Positions 8,284 to 17,652 of a DNA stretch of 62,054 bases are shown here, piece after piece. The stretch is from NCBI GenBank assembly GCA_014860005.1, contig JACZKP010000149.1, positions 1-62,054 of the forward strand. Direction: 5' to 3'. This DNA comes from Verrucomicrobiota bacterium (lineage in GTDB: Bacteria > Verrucomicrobiota > Verrucomicrobiae > Limisphaerales > UBA11358). The notes below the pieces were generated by a model. It was not told where the DNA came from and made no database searches. It saw only the letters and a list, made by a program, of their open reading frames with translations. Position numbers and translations under genes: made by a program. The stretch's first letter is position 1. Each line of letters starts with the position of its first letter.

Positions 8284-9744
8284 TCACTCGGCGGGCACGT
8301 CTTCATCACTGACTTTGGCGGCACTTTCAAAGCGGGTGTACGGTTTCAAAAAGGTTAAATTTACGTCGCCGGTCGGCCCGTTGCGCTGTTTGGCGATCAA
8401 CAGGTTCACCGGCACCCCGTCCGGTTCTTCCCCGCCGCCGGCTTCGTCGTCTTCGGCGCTGGGCTTATACAACAGACCCACAACGTCCGCATCCTGTTCA
8501 ATGGCGCCCGATTCGCGCAAGTCGGACAAACGCGGCTTGCGGTTTTTTTCCCGCTCCAATTCGCGATTCAACTGGCTCAAAACGATCACCGGCACGTTGA
8601 GTTCCTTGGCCAGCGCCTTGATCCCACTGGAAATGTCCGCGATCTCCTGCTGCCGGTTCTCCTGCGACCGGCGCGCAGTAGAATGGAGCAACTGGAGGTA
8701 GTCAACCACGAAAAGCTTGATGTTGTATTGCTGCCACAGGCGCCGCGCCCGCGCACGCAACTGCAGGATCGAGAGCGCCGGCGTGTCGTCAATGAACAGC
8801 GGCGCGCTGGACATCCGCCCCGCCGCGCTGGTCAGTTTGGGGAAGTCTGCCTCGGTCATGAATCCTTCGCGGATGTTGCGCAAATTGACCCGCGCGTTGG
8901 AGCACAACATGCGCAGCACCAGCGATTCCGCCGTCATCTCCAGGCTGAACACGCCCACGGGAATCTTGTTGGCGAGCACGACGTGCTCGGCAATGTTCAT
9001 GGCTAAGGACGTCTTGCCCATGGAAGGCCGGGCCGCGATCACGATCATTTCCCCGCCGTGCAACCCGTCCGTCATACGGTCCAGGTCGGCAAAGCCGGTG
9101 GCCAGTCCGCCCAGCACGCCCTGCCGGTTGAAGTAGTTTTCCACCGTGCCAATGGCGCTGTGAACCAGTTGCTTGATGGTTTGCGTGGCGCCTTGCGCGC
9201 GGGATTCGCTGATCCGCAGGACATCCCGCTCCACTTCGTCCATCAACGCGTCCACTTCGCCTTCGTAATCATAGACCCGCCCCACCACCTCGGTGCAGGT
9301 CTGGATCATTTTGCGCAGCAAAAATTTCTCCAGCACGATCTCGAGATAGTAACTGAGGTTGGCGGCGGACGGCACCGCGTCCTGCAAAGCGCTCAGATAG
9401 GGAATGCCGCCAATCTGCTCGAGCAATTGCTTGTCCTTGAGGCGCTGCTGCAGCGTGATGAGGTCAATCGCTTCCCGGTGATCATACATCTCGATCACCG
9501 CACTGTAGATGGTCTGATGGCGCAGATCGTAAAACACCTCCGGCCCGGTCTGGAGTTTCTCAATGCACTGGCCGAGGCAGTCGTTGGGGGAGAGCAGCAC
9601 GCAACCCAGTACGCCCTGCTCGGCTTCCAGCGCGTGCGGCGGGAGCCGGTCGGTCCGTACCGCGTCGCTTACACCGGCCTTGCGTCGCCGGGTTCGCTTC
9701 AAATCCGCCGCGGTGCCGGCGCTGTCAGAAACTGAATCAATCAT
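8284..9744 (-). CDS. dnaB: Replicative DNA helicase DnaB
   Basis: 486 residues. The N-terminal DnaB domain opens at RLPPHALEAEQGVLGCVL (33-50), which also matches the primase-interaction region. The RecA-like C-terminal domain has Walker A ARPSMGKTS (238-246), Walker B LFVVDYLQLL (344-353) and the family signature LSDLRESGAIEQDAD (406-420). DnaB unwinds DNA ahead of the fork as a hexamer. The first 30 residues are a polar extension. No intein is present. It heads the dnaB-bamA-SBBP-ompH run. Confidence 0.96.
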   Translation of the reverse strand: MIDSVSDSAGTAADLKRTRRRKAGVSDAVRTDRLPPHALEAEQGVLGCVLLSPNDCLGQCIEKLQTGPEVFYDLRHQTIYSAVIEMYDHREAIDLITLQQRLKDKQLLEQIGGIPYLSALQDAVPSAANLSYYLEIVLEKFLLRKMIQTCTEVVGRVYDYEGEVDALMDEVERDVLRISESRAQGATQTIKQLVHSAIGTVENYFNRQGVLGGLATGFADLDRMTDGLHGGEMIVIAARPSMGKTSLAMNIAEHVVLANKIPVGVFSLEMTAESLVLRMLCSNARVNLRNIREGFMTEADFPKLTSAAGRMSSAPLFIDDTPALSILQLRARARRLWQQYNIKLFVVDYLQLLHSTARRSQENRQQEIADISSGIKALAKELNVPVIVLSQLNRELEREKNRKPRLSDLRESGAIEQDADVVGLLYKPSAEDDEAGGGEEPDGVPVNLLIAKQRNGPTGDVNLTFLKPYTRFESAAKVSDEDVPAE

Positions 9745-9911
9745 GGCCCATCAAATGAAATTCCATACGCTCAAACAATTCGGAGTTATTGAAACTTAGT
9801 GACAGGTTCTTCACAAGCGCGAAGGCTGAAGCAGGATTCGGCGAGTTGGTTCACAGAGTCACCCTGACTTTCGGCCAACGGCCAAATCTGACCTGCGAAA
9901 GTCGGCAAACG

Positions 9912-9947
9912 AAAAAGGCGGACGGAGCGCAAAGCGCCCCGCCCGCC
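9912..9947 (-). terminator. Rho-independent terminator after the response regulator
   Basis: Read on the minus strand: GGCGGGCGGGGCGC, loop TTT, GCGCTCCGTCCGCC, then TTTTT. The 14-bp stem is complete if two G-U pairs are allowed; on the plus strand those two positions would mismatch, so it acts for minus-strand transcription. It lies 39 bp past the stop of the regulator at 9986 and insulates it from dnaB. Confidence 0.85.
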
Positions 9948-9985
9948 CGTCGCCGAATGACCCTGCGATGAAAGCAGCCGCAGGT

Positions 9986-10696
9986 TCAGACGGACAATTC
10001 CTGGCCCAGCGACACCAAGCCTTTGGCAATGGCGTAGCGGGTCAACCCGGCGACCGAGTGAAGGTCCAGTTTGCGCATCACGCGCTCGCGATGGGTCTCC
10101 ACCGTGCGGATTCCCACGCCAAGGACACACGCGATTTCCTTGTTACTGAGGCCCTCGGCAATGTGGATGAGCACCTCGTTCTCACGGCATGTCAGCCGCG
10201 AGGCTTCCGGCGGTTGCCGCTGGTTTTGGACGAATTGGTTGAGCGCCACCCGGGCAACATCCGGGCTGAAATACGCGTCCCCGGCATTTACGATTTCGAT
10301 GGCGCGGACCAATTCCTCCGCCGGCGCTTCCTTGAGCACGAACCCACGGGCGCCGGACTGGATGATTCGGAGCACGTATTCCGTGTTGCTGTGCATGGAG
10401 AGGATCAACACCTTTACCTGGGGTAATTCGCGGTGCATCCATTCGGCCGCGGCCAGGCCGCTCATCTCCGGCATGTCAATATCCATGAGCGCGATGTCGG
10501 GCTGCAGTTCACGCGCCCGCCGCATGGCTTCGCGGCCATCGCCGGCTTCGCCGACAACTTCCATCTGCGGGTGCCGCGCCAGACAGAGGCTGATCCCTTT
10601 GCGCACGACGGGATGATCATCCACGATCAATAATCGGACACGCGTTTGCTTGGCGCTGTCGGTGGGCGAGGCGAGGAGTGGGATTACAGAAGACAT
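9986..10696 (-). CDS. NarL/FixJ-type response regulator, orphan
   Basis: 236 residues from the ATG at 10696; a GTG at 10732 would add 12 residues with no family support. The receiver domain has acidic D26/D27 in LLIVDDHPV, phospho-acceptor Asp about 72 in ALMDIDMPEMSG and the Lys in FVLKEAP. The C-terminal LuxR HTH contains LTCRENEVLIHIAEGLSNKEIA and GIRTVETHRERVMRKL. It is a DNA-binding regulator activated by phosphorylation. No histidine kinase is adjacent. A similar regulator lies upstream on the same strand. Confidence 0.92.
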   Translation of the reverse strand: MSSVIPLLASPTDSAKQTRVRLLIVDDHPVVRKGISLCLARHPQMEVVGEAGDGREAMRRARELQPDIALMDIDMPEMSGLAAAEWMHRELPQVKVLILSMHSNTEYVLRIIQSGARGFVLKEAPAEELVRAIEIVNAGDAYFSPDVARVALNQFVQNQRQPPEASRLTCRENEVLIHIAEGLSNKEIACVLGVGIRTVETHRERVMRKLDLHSVAGLTRYAIAKGLVSLGQELSV

Positions 10697-11121
10697 GGGT
10701 GGATCAGGGTTGCCGAAAGTAGCCGCGCACACGTTCTGAAGCGACTTTGACAGGAATCAAGCGCGGCCAGCTGGCGGCCAATAGGGCTTGAACCCTCGCT
10801 GAGGCCAACCCCATGCAATTGCTTAAGATTCGGAGCGGCGACCAACCGAGGGACAGTTCGCTCCAGGGGAATGACAGGTTGCGTCTCATAGTTTGCGTGT
10901 GTGTGAGTGTGTGTTCCTCGCCTTTCAATGGTGCATCCTAGGCGGAGCGGGACTGGGTCACAATCGGGGGGTGCCAGGTATGTCGTCCCGGTGCAAGTAA
11001 GGAGCCGCTACCCGGAGAGTTCCGGGGTCGAGCCACACTGATCAGGTTGCCGGTTGTAGCGACTACGCTCCGGCAACAACTGCCAGAAGTGCAGGAACGA
11101 AGAGGTGGGTCGCGGGCGCTA
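10697..11121. other. Intergenic region between two response regulators
   Basis: 425 bp without a supported gene. A GT-rich tract (GTGTGTGAGTGTGTGT) lies near 10897-10912. An imperfect hairpin, TTGCCGG...CCGGCAA (11047-11076) with inner AGCG/CGCT pairs, follows the stop of the second regulator on the minus strand. It has no T-run, so termination is only a possibility. Confidence 0.4.
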
Positions 11122-11910
11122 CTAAATCGGGACTTCGCGCGCCGCCCAGGCAGTGGCGTATTGGGTCAGTTCCGAGGCGTCTTTAAGGTTCAGCTTCCGT
11201 TTAATCTGCTCGCGATAGTACTCGACAGTCTTGACGCTCAGATGCAGTTCGTGAGCGATTTCCTTGGTGCGTTTCCATTGACCGATCATCTGGAATACCT
11301 CCAGTTCGCGGTCGCTCAACGCCTGCACGGAGGATTCCTCCACATCAACCTGTCCGCGGATGCGCTGCTGGAGCATCTTGGCCGCAAGGGCGTCGCTCAC
11401 ATAAACGTCGCCCTGCAAAACCCGACGAATGGCGACCAGAGTTTTCTCCAGCGCCTCTTGTTTCATCAGATAGCCCAGCGCGCCCGCTCGAAAAGCGATC
11501 TCCGCATAAATTGCTTCATCATGCACACTCACCACGAGCACCGGAAGGCGCGGGTACTGGGCCTTGAGGTTGCGCATCAACTCGAGCCCGCTGCTGTCCT
11601 TGAGCGTGATGTCCGCGATCACCAGATCTGGCAAAAATGACTCGATCGCGGCCATGGCACGCGATCCGTCCTCCGCCTCACCACAAACGACCATATCGCT
11701 CTGCCGATTGATGAGTTGCGCAATGCCAAACCGGACCACCGCGTGATCGTCCACCAACAAGATGCGCTTGCGGCGATCCGTTGCCTCGAGAGCGGGCCCG
11801 GAGGACCCACTATTCAGGGGCAGATCGTCCGAGCCTGGGAATCTCCCCGCCCTGCGTTCTGGCATCGCCTTGGCCAAAACCCCGCAATTCTTGTTGGAAC
11901 TTAACGCCAT
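11122..11910 (-). CDS. NarL/FixJ-type response regulator with N-terminal extension, orphan
   Basis: 262 residues. A polar extension of about 45 residues precedes the receiver (RILLVDDHAVVRFG, D54/D55; phospho-acceptor D100 in LVIADITLKDSSG; Lys in YLMKQE). The C-terminal LuxR-type HTH has LSDRELEVFQMIGQWKRTKEIA and LSVKTVEYYREQIKRKLNL. It is similar to but distinct from the regulator at 9986. The pair lies in tandem and neither has a linked sensor kinase, so the input signal is unknown. The extension could be spurious if translation starts internally, but no better ATG precedes the receiver. Confidence 0.9.
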   Translation of the reverse strand: MALSSNKNCGVLAKAMPERRAGRFPGSDDLPLNSGSSGPALEATDRRKRILLVDDHAVVRFGIAQLINRQSDMVVCGEAEDGSRAMAAIESFLPDLVIADITLKDSSGLELMRNLKAQYPRLPVLVVSVHDEAIYAEIAFRAGALGYLMKQEALEKTLVAIRRVLQGDVYVSDALAAKMLQQRIRGQVDVEESSVQALSDRELEVFQMIGQWKRTKEIAHELHLSVKTVEYYREQIKRKLNLKDASELTQYATAWAAREVPI

Positions 11911-12156
11911 AACTTACTCGGCACTGCAATTTAGGCGCCAAACCAGAGGGACTCACAGTTTCTTCGGGTACGCCGCATCAGAAATTGCCACGGCTGCTTG
12001 GTTTTGTCTCTGGTCGGGACATTCGCGTGCGAAAGAGGGACAGAGCCGCCGCTGATTCTCTCCCAGTCCGGAAGTCTGGTCTGGCGACCGCAGGCTTGCT
12101 TGGCTCTCGGCAGGCTTGGGAATCAATCCAGCCTGCCGTTGCCTGCTGTCGCCCGC

Positions 12157-12184
12157 TTGACTCGCCACCGTCCGCAACTAGACT
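12157..12184 (+). promoter_or_regulatory. Candidate promoter for the MFS transporter
   Basis: TTGACT (12157-12162), 16-bp spacer, TAGACT (12179-12184), about 60 bp before the ATG. The rest of the 11911-12243 gap shows no gene; a frame running through it into the transporter has no membrane or family character. Confidence 0.35.
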
Positions 12185-12243
12185 CGCGCGATGTCATTTC
12201 AAGTTTACCGCCGCGCCGCGATCATTGCGCTGACCTTCAACGC

Positions 12244-13548
12244 ATGAGGAAGCCTTCCGTCCTTTTCATCTTTCTGACCGTTTTCATTGACCTCATCGGC
12301 TTTGGCATTGTGGTGCCGCTCGTGCCGTTATTCAGCAAGAGCTTCGGCGCACACGGCTTTGTCATTGGCGTAATCATTGCGTCCTTCTCGGCGGCGCAGT
12401 TTGTCTTTTCCCCGATCTGGGGACGCTTGTCCGACCGCATCGGGCGTCGGCCGGTATTGTTGTTCAGCACCTTGGGTGCGGCCGGATCGTACGTCCTGTT
12501 TGCATTCGCCTGCGGCCTGGACAATCACACCACGGGACTGTGGCTGATGGTGCTCTCGCGGGTGTTCGCCGGCATTTGCGGCGGTAACATCACCGTCGCT
12601 CACGCATACATCGCCGACATTACACCGCCGGAACATCGCTCGAAAAAGATGGGATTGCTCGGGATGGCTTTTGGACTGGGGTTCATCTTTGGGCCCATCA
12701 TCGGAGGGGTGAGTCTGAACACGCTTGGTCCCACCGGCCCCGGTTGGGTGGCCGCCGGGCTCTGCGCGGCGAACTTCCTCCTTGCACTGGGAATTCTCAA
12801 AGAGAGCCGCAAACCCACTTCCGAACACGTCGCCCGGCGACCGCACCTTGATCAATTTCTGCACACGCTGCGCGAGCCAAAGGTTGGATTGCTGGTCATC
12901 GTCTTTTTCCTGGCCACGTTTTGCTTCAGTTGCTTTGAAAGCACGCTGCCACTGCTGGTGAGCGACAATTTTCAACTCGATATCCGGAACGATGAAGGCT
13001 CCGCCGCCACCGTAATGTACCTGTTCGCCTATTGCGGGATCATCGGCGCCGTGATCCAGGGCGGCGCCATTGGACGCCTCGTGAAAAAAATGGGGGAGTC
13101 AAAACTCATCACGTTGAGCCTCGTGCTAACCGCCATCAGCCTCGCCCTGTTGCCCTTCATCAAAGGTACGACGCAGCTATCCTGGAAAGTGTTATTGGGG
13201 GCGCAAGGCTTGCCATGGATCCTCATGCTGGTAGCGCTGGGATTGCTGGCCATCGGCACCAGCTTGACGCGCCCGCCGTTGTTTGGGTTGCTCTCAAATC
13301 TCACGCCGGCGCACGAACAAGGTGCAACCATCGGCGTCGCCCAAAGCGCCGGGAGTCTGGCCCGCATCATCGGCCCGATTTTTGCCACCACCACCCTGCA
13401 TTACGTTCCCGCCCTGCCCTATTTGATTTGCACAGGCGTGTTGCTCCTCACCGCCGTCGTCTTTGCGCGAAGAATGGGATCGCAAGCCCGGGCCGACGCG
13501 CACGCCCAAGCAGCGAGTGTGGCCAAATCGCAGCAAAGCGGAATTTGA
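12244..13548 (+). CDS. MFS transporter, TetA-like drug/H+ antiporter family
   Basis: 434 residues with 12 predicted membrane helices. The start MRKPSVLFIFLTVFIDLIGFGIVVPLVP is the standard opening of TCR/Tet-type efflux pumps; 82 extra codons upstream were rejected. Motif A is present after helix 2 (WGRLSDRIGRRPVLL, about 59-73), with motif C-like glycines in helix 5 (GMAFGLGFIFGPIIGG). Proteins of this class export small molecules in exchange for protons from the inner membrane. Many chromosomal homologues do not confer tetracycline resistance, so the substrate is left open. It is a single gene; no tetR-type regulator is adjacent. Confidence 0.88.
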   Translation: MRKPSVLFIFLTVFIDLIGFGIVVPLVPLFSKSFGAHGFVIGVIIASFSAAQFVFSPIWGRLSDRIGRRPVLLFSTLGAAGSYVLFAFACGLDNHTTGLWLMVLSRVFAGICGGNITVAHAYIADITPPEHRSKKMGLLGMAFGLGFIFGPIIGGVSLNTLGPTGPGWVAAGLCAANFLLALGILKESRKPTSEHVARRPHLDQFLHTLREPKVGLLVIVFFLATFCFSCFESTLPLLVSDNFQLDIRNDEGSAATVMYLFAYCGIIGAVIQGGAIGRLVKKMGESKLITLSLVLTAISLALLPFIKGTTQLSWKVLLGAQGLPWILMLVALGLLAIGTSLTRPPLFGLLSNLTPAHEQGATIGVAQSAGSLARIIGPIFATTTLHYVPALPYLICTGVLLLTAVVFARRMGSQARADAHAQAASVAKSQQSGI

Positions 13549-13809
13549 CTCCTCGGTGGCTCTGCCCGGTTGCCACTGGTCGCACTTTTCGTCCGTCGTC
13601 TGGAAGCGCCAAGGTTGTCGTAGAACCAGCCGGTTTGCCAGGCCTCCCGACGACAATTTTCGAGTCCTCTCCGCTGAAGCAAAGCCTGGCCGCCGCAATT
13701 GGCCGTCACGAACAGCACACTTGGGCAAATCGCCAATTTACTTCCTTGCGTGCAACCGGTGTGCTGGCTTAAAATTGACCCGCTGTTTCAGTCAACGAAA
13801 GGGGGCTTT

Positions 13810-16398
13810 ATGGCAGTCAGAAAAAATGACACGGGCATCAAGCGGAGGGAATTCCTCAAACTCTCGGCTACCACCATCGGCGCGCTTGGCGTCGCAGGCG
13901 TTGCGCCTCCTGCGGCGGCGCAAATGGGCGGCGGCTCTGCGTCCGTCTCGTCCACTCGAAGTCGTGCGCGCGGGAAGTCCAGATACAACGCCACGTATGC
14001 CGGCGAACGTCTGAGTCGCGTCGCGTTTCCGATGGGCGGCATCGGCGCGGGGATGATTTGCCTCGAAGGCTCGGGCGCGCTGTCGCACGTCTCGTTGCGT
14101 CACCGGCCCGAAGTTTTTCACGAACCAGTCACTTTCGCAGCGTTATGCGTGAAGGGCGAACGCAACGTGGCGCGGGTGCTGGAAGGCCCGGTGCCCATCT
14201 GGAAAAAATTCGGCCAGGGCGGCAGCGGCAACGGCGCCTCCGGTTCCGCGTTCGGCCTGCCGCGCTTTCGCGATGCGGAATTTAGCGCTCGGTTTCCATT
14301 CGCCACCATTGACTTGAAGGACAAAGACGTGCCGCTGACTGTTGAGATCACCGGCTGGAGTCCGTTTGAACCGGGCGATGCAGACAACGCCAGCCTGCCC
14401 GTGGCCGCACTGGAATATCGGTTCACGAATCCAGGCAGCAAACCGCGCGAGGCGGTGTTCTCCTGGAGCGCAAAGAATTTCATGGCGTTCGGCAAGAATT
14501 CCAGCGGCGTCAAATTCGCGCCGGGAGGCTTCATGCTCTGGTGTACCGCGCCGCAGGAACGCGGCTGGGAGGAGGGCGCGTTTACGGCCACAGTGGATGA
14601 TCCGGCAGTGAAGGTGAATCACGCGTGGTTCAGGGGCGGCTGGTTTGATTCGATGACCATGGCGTGGAAGGACATTGCCGAGGGCAAATGCTTCGACCGT
14701 CCGTCCGTCACCGAAGGCGGATCGTCGCCGGGCGCGACCTTGTTCGTGCCGTTTAGCTTGGCGCCGCGCGCGTCGAAAACCATCGTGCTGCAGCTCGCGT
14801 GGCATGTGGGTGAAACGAGCCTCCGCCTTGGTCGCGACCCGGAGGCGAAGCCCGGTCAGGAAACGGTGCCGGGCAACTACAAACCATGGTATGCCGGACG
14901 CTTTGCCAACATCGGCGATATCACTCACTACTGGCGGAATCATTACGCCGACCTGCGCGAGAAATCCCAACGCTTCAGCGATTGTTTCTACGACTCAACG
15001 CTGCCGCCGGAAGTCATCGAAGCCGTGGCCGCGAACCTGACAATTTTGAAATCGCCGACGGTTATGCGCCAAGCCGATGGAAAACTCTGGGGCTGGGAAG
15101 GTTGCTCGGACGGCGGCGGTTGCTGTCACGGTTCCTGCACGCACGTCTGGAATTATGCGCAGGCGGTTCCACATTTGTTTCCGGCGCTGGAGCAAACCTT
15201 GCGCGAAACGGAGTTTGGCCCGTCGCAGGACGAGCGCGGCCACCAGCAGTTCCGCAGCGCGCTGCCGATCCGACCCTTGATCCATGATTTCCACGCGGCA
15301 GCGGACGGCCAGTTGGGCGGCATCATGAAAGTCCATCGCGAGTGGCGCATTAGCGGCGACACCGAATGGTTGCGGCGTCTCTGGCCCAGGGTGCAAACGA
15401 GCCTGAATTACTGCATCGAGTTGTGGGATCCGGGCCACAAAGGCTGGCTCGAAGAGCCGCATCACAACACCTACGACATCGAATTCTGGGGGCCGGACGG
15501 CATGTGTACGAGTTTCTACCTCGGCGCGTTGAAAGCTGCCACGCTCATGGGTCAGGCGTTGGGCGACGCCGTTCCGCTTTACACCGAGTTACTCGAAAAA
15601 GGTCTGCGGCGGATGGAAAGCGAGTTGTTCGACGGCGAATACTTCATTCAGAAAGTCGAATGGAAAAACCTGCATGCACAGAATCCGCTGGAAGTGAAAA
15701 GCATGGTGGGCAGTTACACGCCGGAAGCGCGTGAGCTCCTTGAGAAGGAAGGCCCGAAATATCAATACGGCCTGGGATGTCTCTCCGACGGCGTGCTGGG
15801 TGAATGGCTGGCGCTGGTTTGCGGCGTCGGTCAGGTGGTGGATGCGCGGAAGATTGCCAGCCATCTCAAGGCGATCCACAAATACAACCTAAAGCACGAC
15901 CTCACCGCGCATCCGAACCCGCAACGTCCCAGTTACGCCTGTGGTGCCGAAGGCGGATTGTTGCTTTGCACCTGGCCCAAGGGCGGCGAATTGTCGCTGC
16001 CCTTCGTCTATTCCAACGAAGTCTGGACCGGCATCGAGTATCAGGTCGCGTCGCATCTGATGCTGATGGGGCAGGTGGAGGAGGGCCTCGACGTCGTGCG
16101 GGCCGCCCGCGACCGCTACGATGGCCGCGTGCGCAATCCGTTCAACGAATACGAGTGCGGCCACTGGTATGCGCGGGCCATGTCCAGTTACGGGCTGCTG
16201 CAAGGACTGAGTGGCGCGCGATACGATGCCGTGGAAAAAGTATTGTATCTTCAGCCGAGTCTGAAGGGCGACTTCCGCAGTTTTCTTTCCACCGCAACCG
16301 GCTACGGCACCGTGGGCGTGAAGCGCGGCAAACCGTTTCTGGAGGTCAAAGCGGGCAACATTGAGGTGAAGGAAATCAAGTTTGCCAAGCGGGTATAG
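13810..16398 (+). CDS. Tat-exported GH116-like glycoside hydrolase
   Basis: 862 residues from the ATG at 13810, preceded by GGGGG about 10 bp upstream. A twin-arginine signal is visible (KRREFLKLSATTIGALGVAG, 11-30). The N-terminal region (about 55-370) begins LSRVAFPMGGIGAGMICLEGSGALSHVSLRHRPEV, as in the beta-sandwich domain of GBA2-like enzymes. The second half is an (alpha/alpha)6 barrel (GGCCHGSCTHVWNYAQA, then EEPHHNTYDIEFWGPDGMC). GH116 enzymes cleave beta-glucosides, beta-xylosides or glucosylceramide by a retaining mechanism. I did not assign the catalytic Glu and Asp with certainty. It probably acts in the periplasm on plant or algal glycans. Confidence 0.85.
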   Translation: MAVRKNDTGIKRREFLKLSATTIGALGVAGVAPPAAAQMGGGSASVSSTRSRARGKSRYNATYAGERLSRVAFPMGGIGAGMICLEGSGALSHVSLRHRPEVFHEPVTFAALCVKGERNVARVLEGPVPIWKKFGQGGSGNGASGSAFGLPRFRDAEFSARFPFATIDLKDKDVPLTVEITGWSPFEPGDADNASLPVAALEYRFTNPGSKPREAVFSWSAKNFMAFGKNSSGVKFAPGGFMLWCTAPQERGWEEGAFTATVDDPAVKVNHAWFRGGWFDSMTMAWKDIAEGKCFDRPSVTEGGSSPGATLFVPFSLAPRASKTIVLQLAWHVGETSLRLGRDPEAKPGQETVPGNYKPWYAGRFANIGDITHYWRNHYADLREKSQRFSDCFYDSTLPPEVIEAVAANLTILKSPTVMRQADGKLWGWEGCSDGGGCCHGSCTHVWNYAQAVPHLFPALEQTLRETEFGPSQDERGHQQFRSALPIRPLIHDFHAAADGQLGGIMKVHREWRISGDTEWLRRLWPRVQTSLNYCIELWDPGHKGWLEEPHHNTYDIEFWGPDGMCTSFYLGALKAATLMGQALGDAVPLYTELLEKGLRRMESELFDGEYFIQKVEWKNLHAQNPLEVKSMVGSYTPEARELLEKEGPKYQYGLGCLSDGVLGEWLALVCGVGQVVDARKIASHLKAIHKYNLKHDLTAHPNPQRPSYACGAEGGLLLCTWPKGGELSLPFVYSNEVWTGIEYQVASHLMLMGQVEEGLDVVRAARDRYDGRVRNPFNEYECGHWYARAMSSYGLLQGLSGARYDAVEKVLYLQPSLKGDFRSFLSTATGYGTVGVKRGKPFLEVKAGNIEVKEIKFAKRV

Positions 16399-16458
16399 GA
16401 CTGGCACGACGATTCACGGTTGCTTGTCTCGCGCGCAGGACTCGGCTAAGTTGCGCGC

Positions 16459-17652
16459 GTGATTCACGACGCTACACTCGATGATTTGCTGCAACGGGTC
16501 TGGAACGGCCAACGCGTTACGCCATCCGATGCTTCGCGTCTCTATCACCTGGCGCTAGAGGAACTGGGCGCGCTGGCGGATCGGCGGCGCCAACTCGCCA
16601 AAGCCAACGCCTACCAGGGGCGCGGCAACGCCATCGTGACCTACAACGTTGACCGCAACGTCAATTACACCAACATCTGCAATGTCTATTGCAAGTTCTG
16701 CGCTTTCTATCGCACGGAGAAGGACGACGACGCCTACGTAATTTCTCTCGAAGAAATGGATCGCAAGATCGAGGAAACAGTTGCGCTCGGCGGCACGCAG
16801 ATTTTGATGCAAGGCGGACACCATCCCAAGCTCACCAAACAGTGGTATCTGGATTTGCTCGCGCACATCAAAGCGAAGTTTCCGCAGGTAAATATCCACG
16901 GGTTCAGTCCCAGCGAGTTCATCCACTTCCGCGAAGTGTTCAACGAGCCGTTGGAAGAGATCATCGGCGAGTTCAAAGCGGCCGGGCTTGGCTCGATTCC
17001 CGGCGGCGGCGGGGAGATTCTTGTGGACCGCGTGCGCCAGCGCATTGCGCCGCTCAAAGCCATGAGCGACGACTGGCTCGCAGTCATGGACGTGGCGCAT
17101 CAGTTGGGACTGCATTCGAGCGCCACGATGATGTTTGGGCACGTCGAGACGATTGAGGATCGCATCGCGCACTTGGAAAGGTTGCGCGCGCAGCAGGACA
17201 AGTCACTGCAACGTGCTTCCGGCATCGTGCCGGAAGATCAAGTTTCAGTCCCCGCAATGGCTGAAAACAAATTGGCTCTGCCGGCGGGAAGTGCGGCAAC
17301 ACGTTATGGCCATTTCACCGCGTTCATCTGCTGGACGTTTCAAGCCGAGCACACCAAGCTCCGCGCACCCACCGTCGGCGCGCATGATTATCTGCGCACG
17401 CAGGCGCTTGGCCGCATCTATCTCGACAACTTCGAGAACGTGCAAAGTTCGTGGGTCACGCAAGGACCGGAGATCGGCCAGATCGCGCTTAAATTCGGCG
17501 CGAACGATCTCGGCAGCATCATGATCGAGGAAAATGTCGTCTCGCAGGCCGGCACAACCTTCCGCATGACCGTGGCCGACATGCACCGGCTCATCACCGA
17601 GCTGGGTTACGAACCGCGCCAACGGGATAATTGGTATCGGTTGGTGAACTGA
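16459..17652 (+). CDS. mqnC: Cyclic dehypoxanthinyl futalosine synthase MqnC, with an in-frame insertion
   Basis: 397 residues. A radical SAM enzyme with C74-x3-C78-x2-C81 (CNVYCKFC) binding the 4Fe-4S cluster, plus GGTQILMQGGHHP and GLGSIPGGGGEILVDRVR. It cyclises dehypoxanthine futalosine in the futalosine route to menaquinone. Most of the sequence follows the family closely, but residues about 248-285 replace what is normally a 3-4 residue turn before the FTAF-WTFQ motif, making the protein about 35 residues longer than usual. The DNA of that insert carries a palindrome. Flanking conserved motifs stay in frame, so the protein is probably made. No other mqn genes are nearby. GTG is the start codon. 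Confidence 0.93.
   Translation: MIHDATLDDLLQRVWNGQRVTPSDASRLYHLALEELGALADRRRQLAKANAYQGRGNAIVTYNVDRNVNYTNICNVYCKFCAFYRTEKDDDAYVISLEEMDRKIEETVALGGTQILMQGGHHPKLTKQWYLDLLAHIKAKFPQVNIHGFSPSEFIHFREVFNEPLEEIIGEFKAAGLGSIPGGGGEILVDRVRQRIAPLKAMSDDWLAVMDVAHQLGLHSSATMMFGHVETIEDRIAHLERLRAQQDKSLQRASGIVPEDQVSVPAMAENKLALPAGSAATRYGHFTAFICWTFQAEHTKLRAPTVGAHDYLRTQALGRIYLDNFENVQSSWVTQGPEIGQIALKFGANDLGSIMIEENVVSQAGTTFRMTVADMHRLITELGYEPRQRDNWYRLVN
17200..17313. repeat. Palindrome-bearing in-frame insertion inside mqnC
   Basis: A segment of about 114 bp with no counterpart in the expected MqnC sequence. Near its left end is a perfect hairpin, CTTCCGGCA-TCG-TGCCGGAAG (17216-17236). The insert encodes a polar, low-complexity peptide (SGIVPEDQVSVPAMAENKLA) and keeps the frame. 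The exact borders are uncertain by a few codons. Confidence 0.7.

Noticed and set aside
9745..9911. Small gene between dnaB and the response regulator terminator
   Set aside because: Frames of up to 60 codons exist but cross the terminator or lack any start signal and composition of a protein.
11998..12243. N-terminal extension of the MFS transporter by 82 codons
   Set aside because: The extension lacks membrane or family character, and the family start is the ATG at 12244; a promoter-like box pair lies inside the extension.
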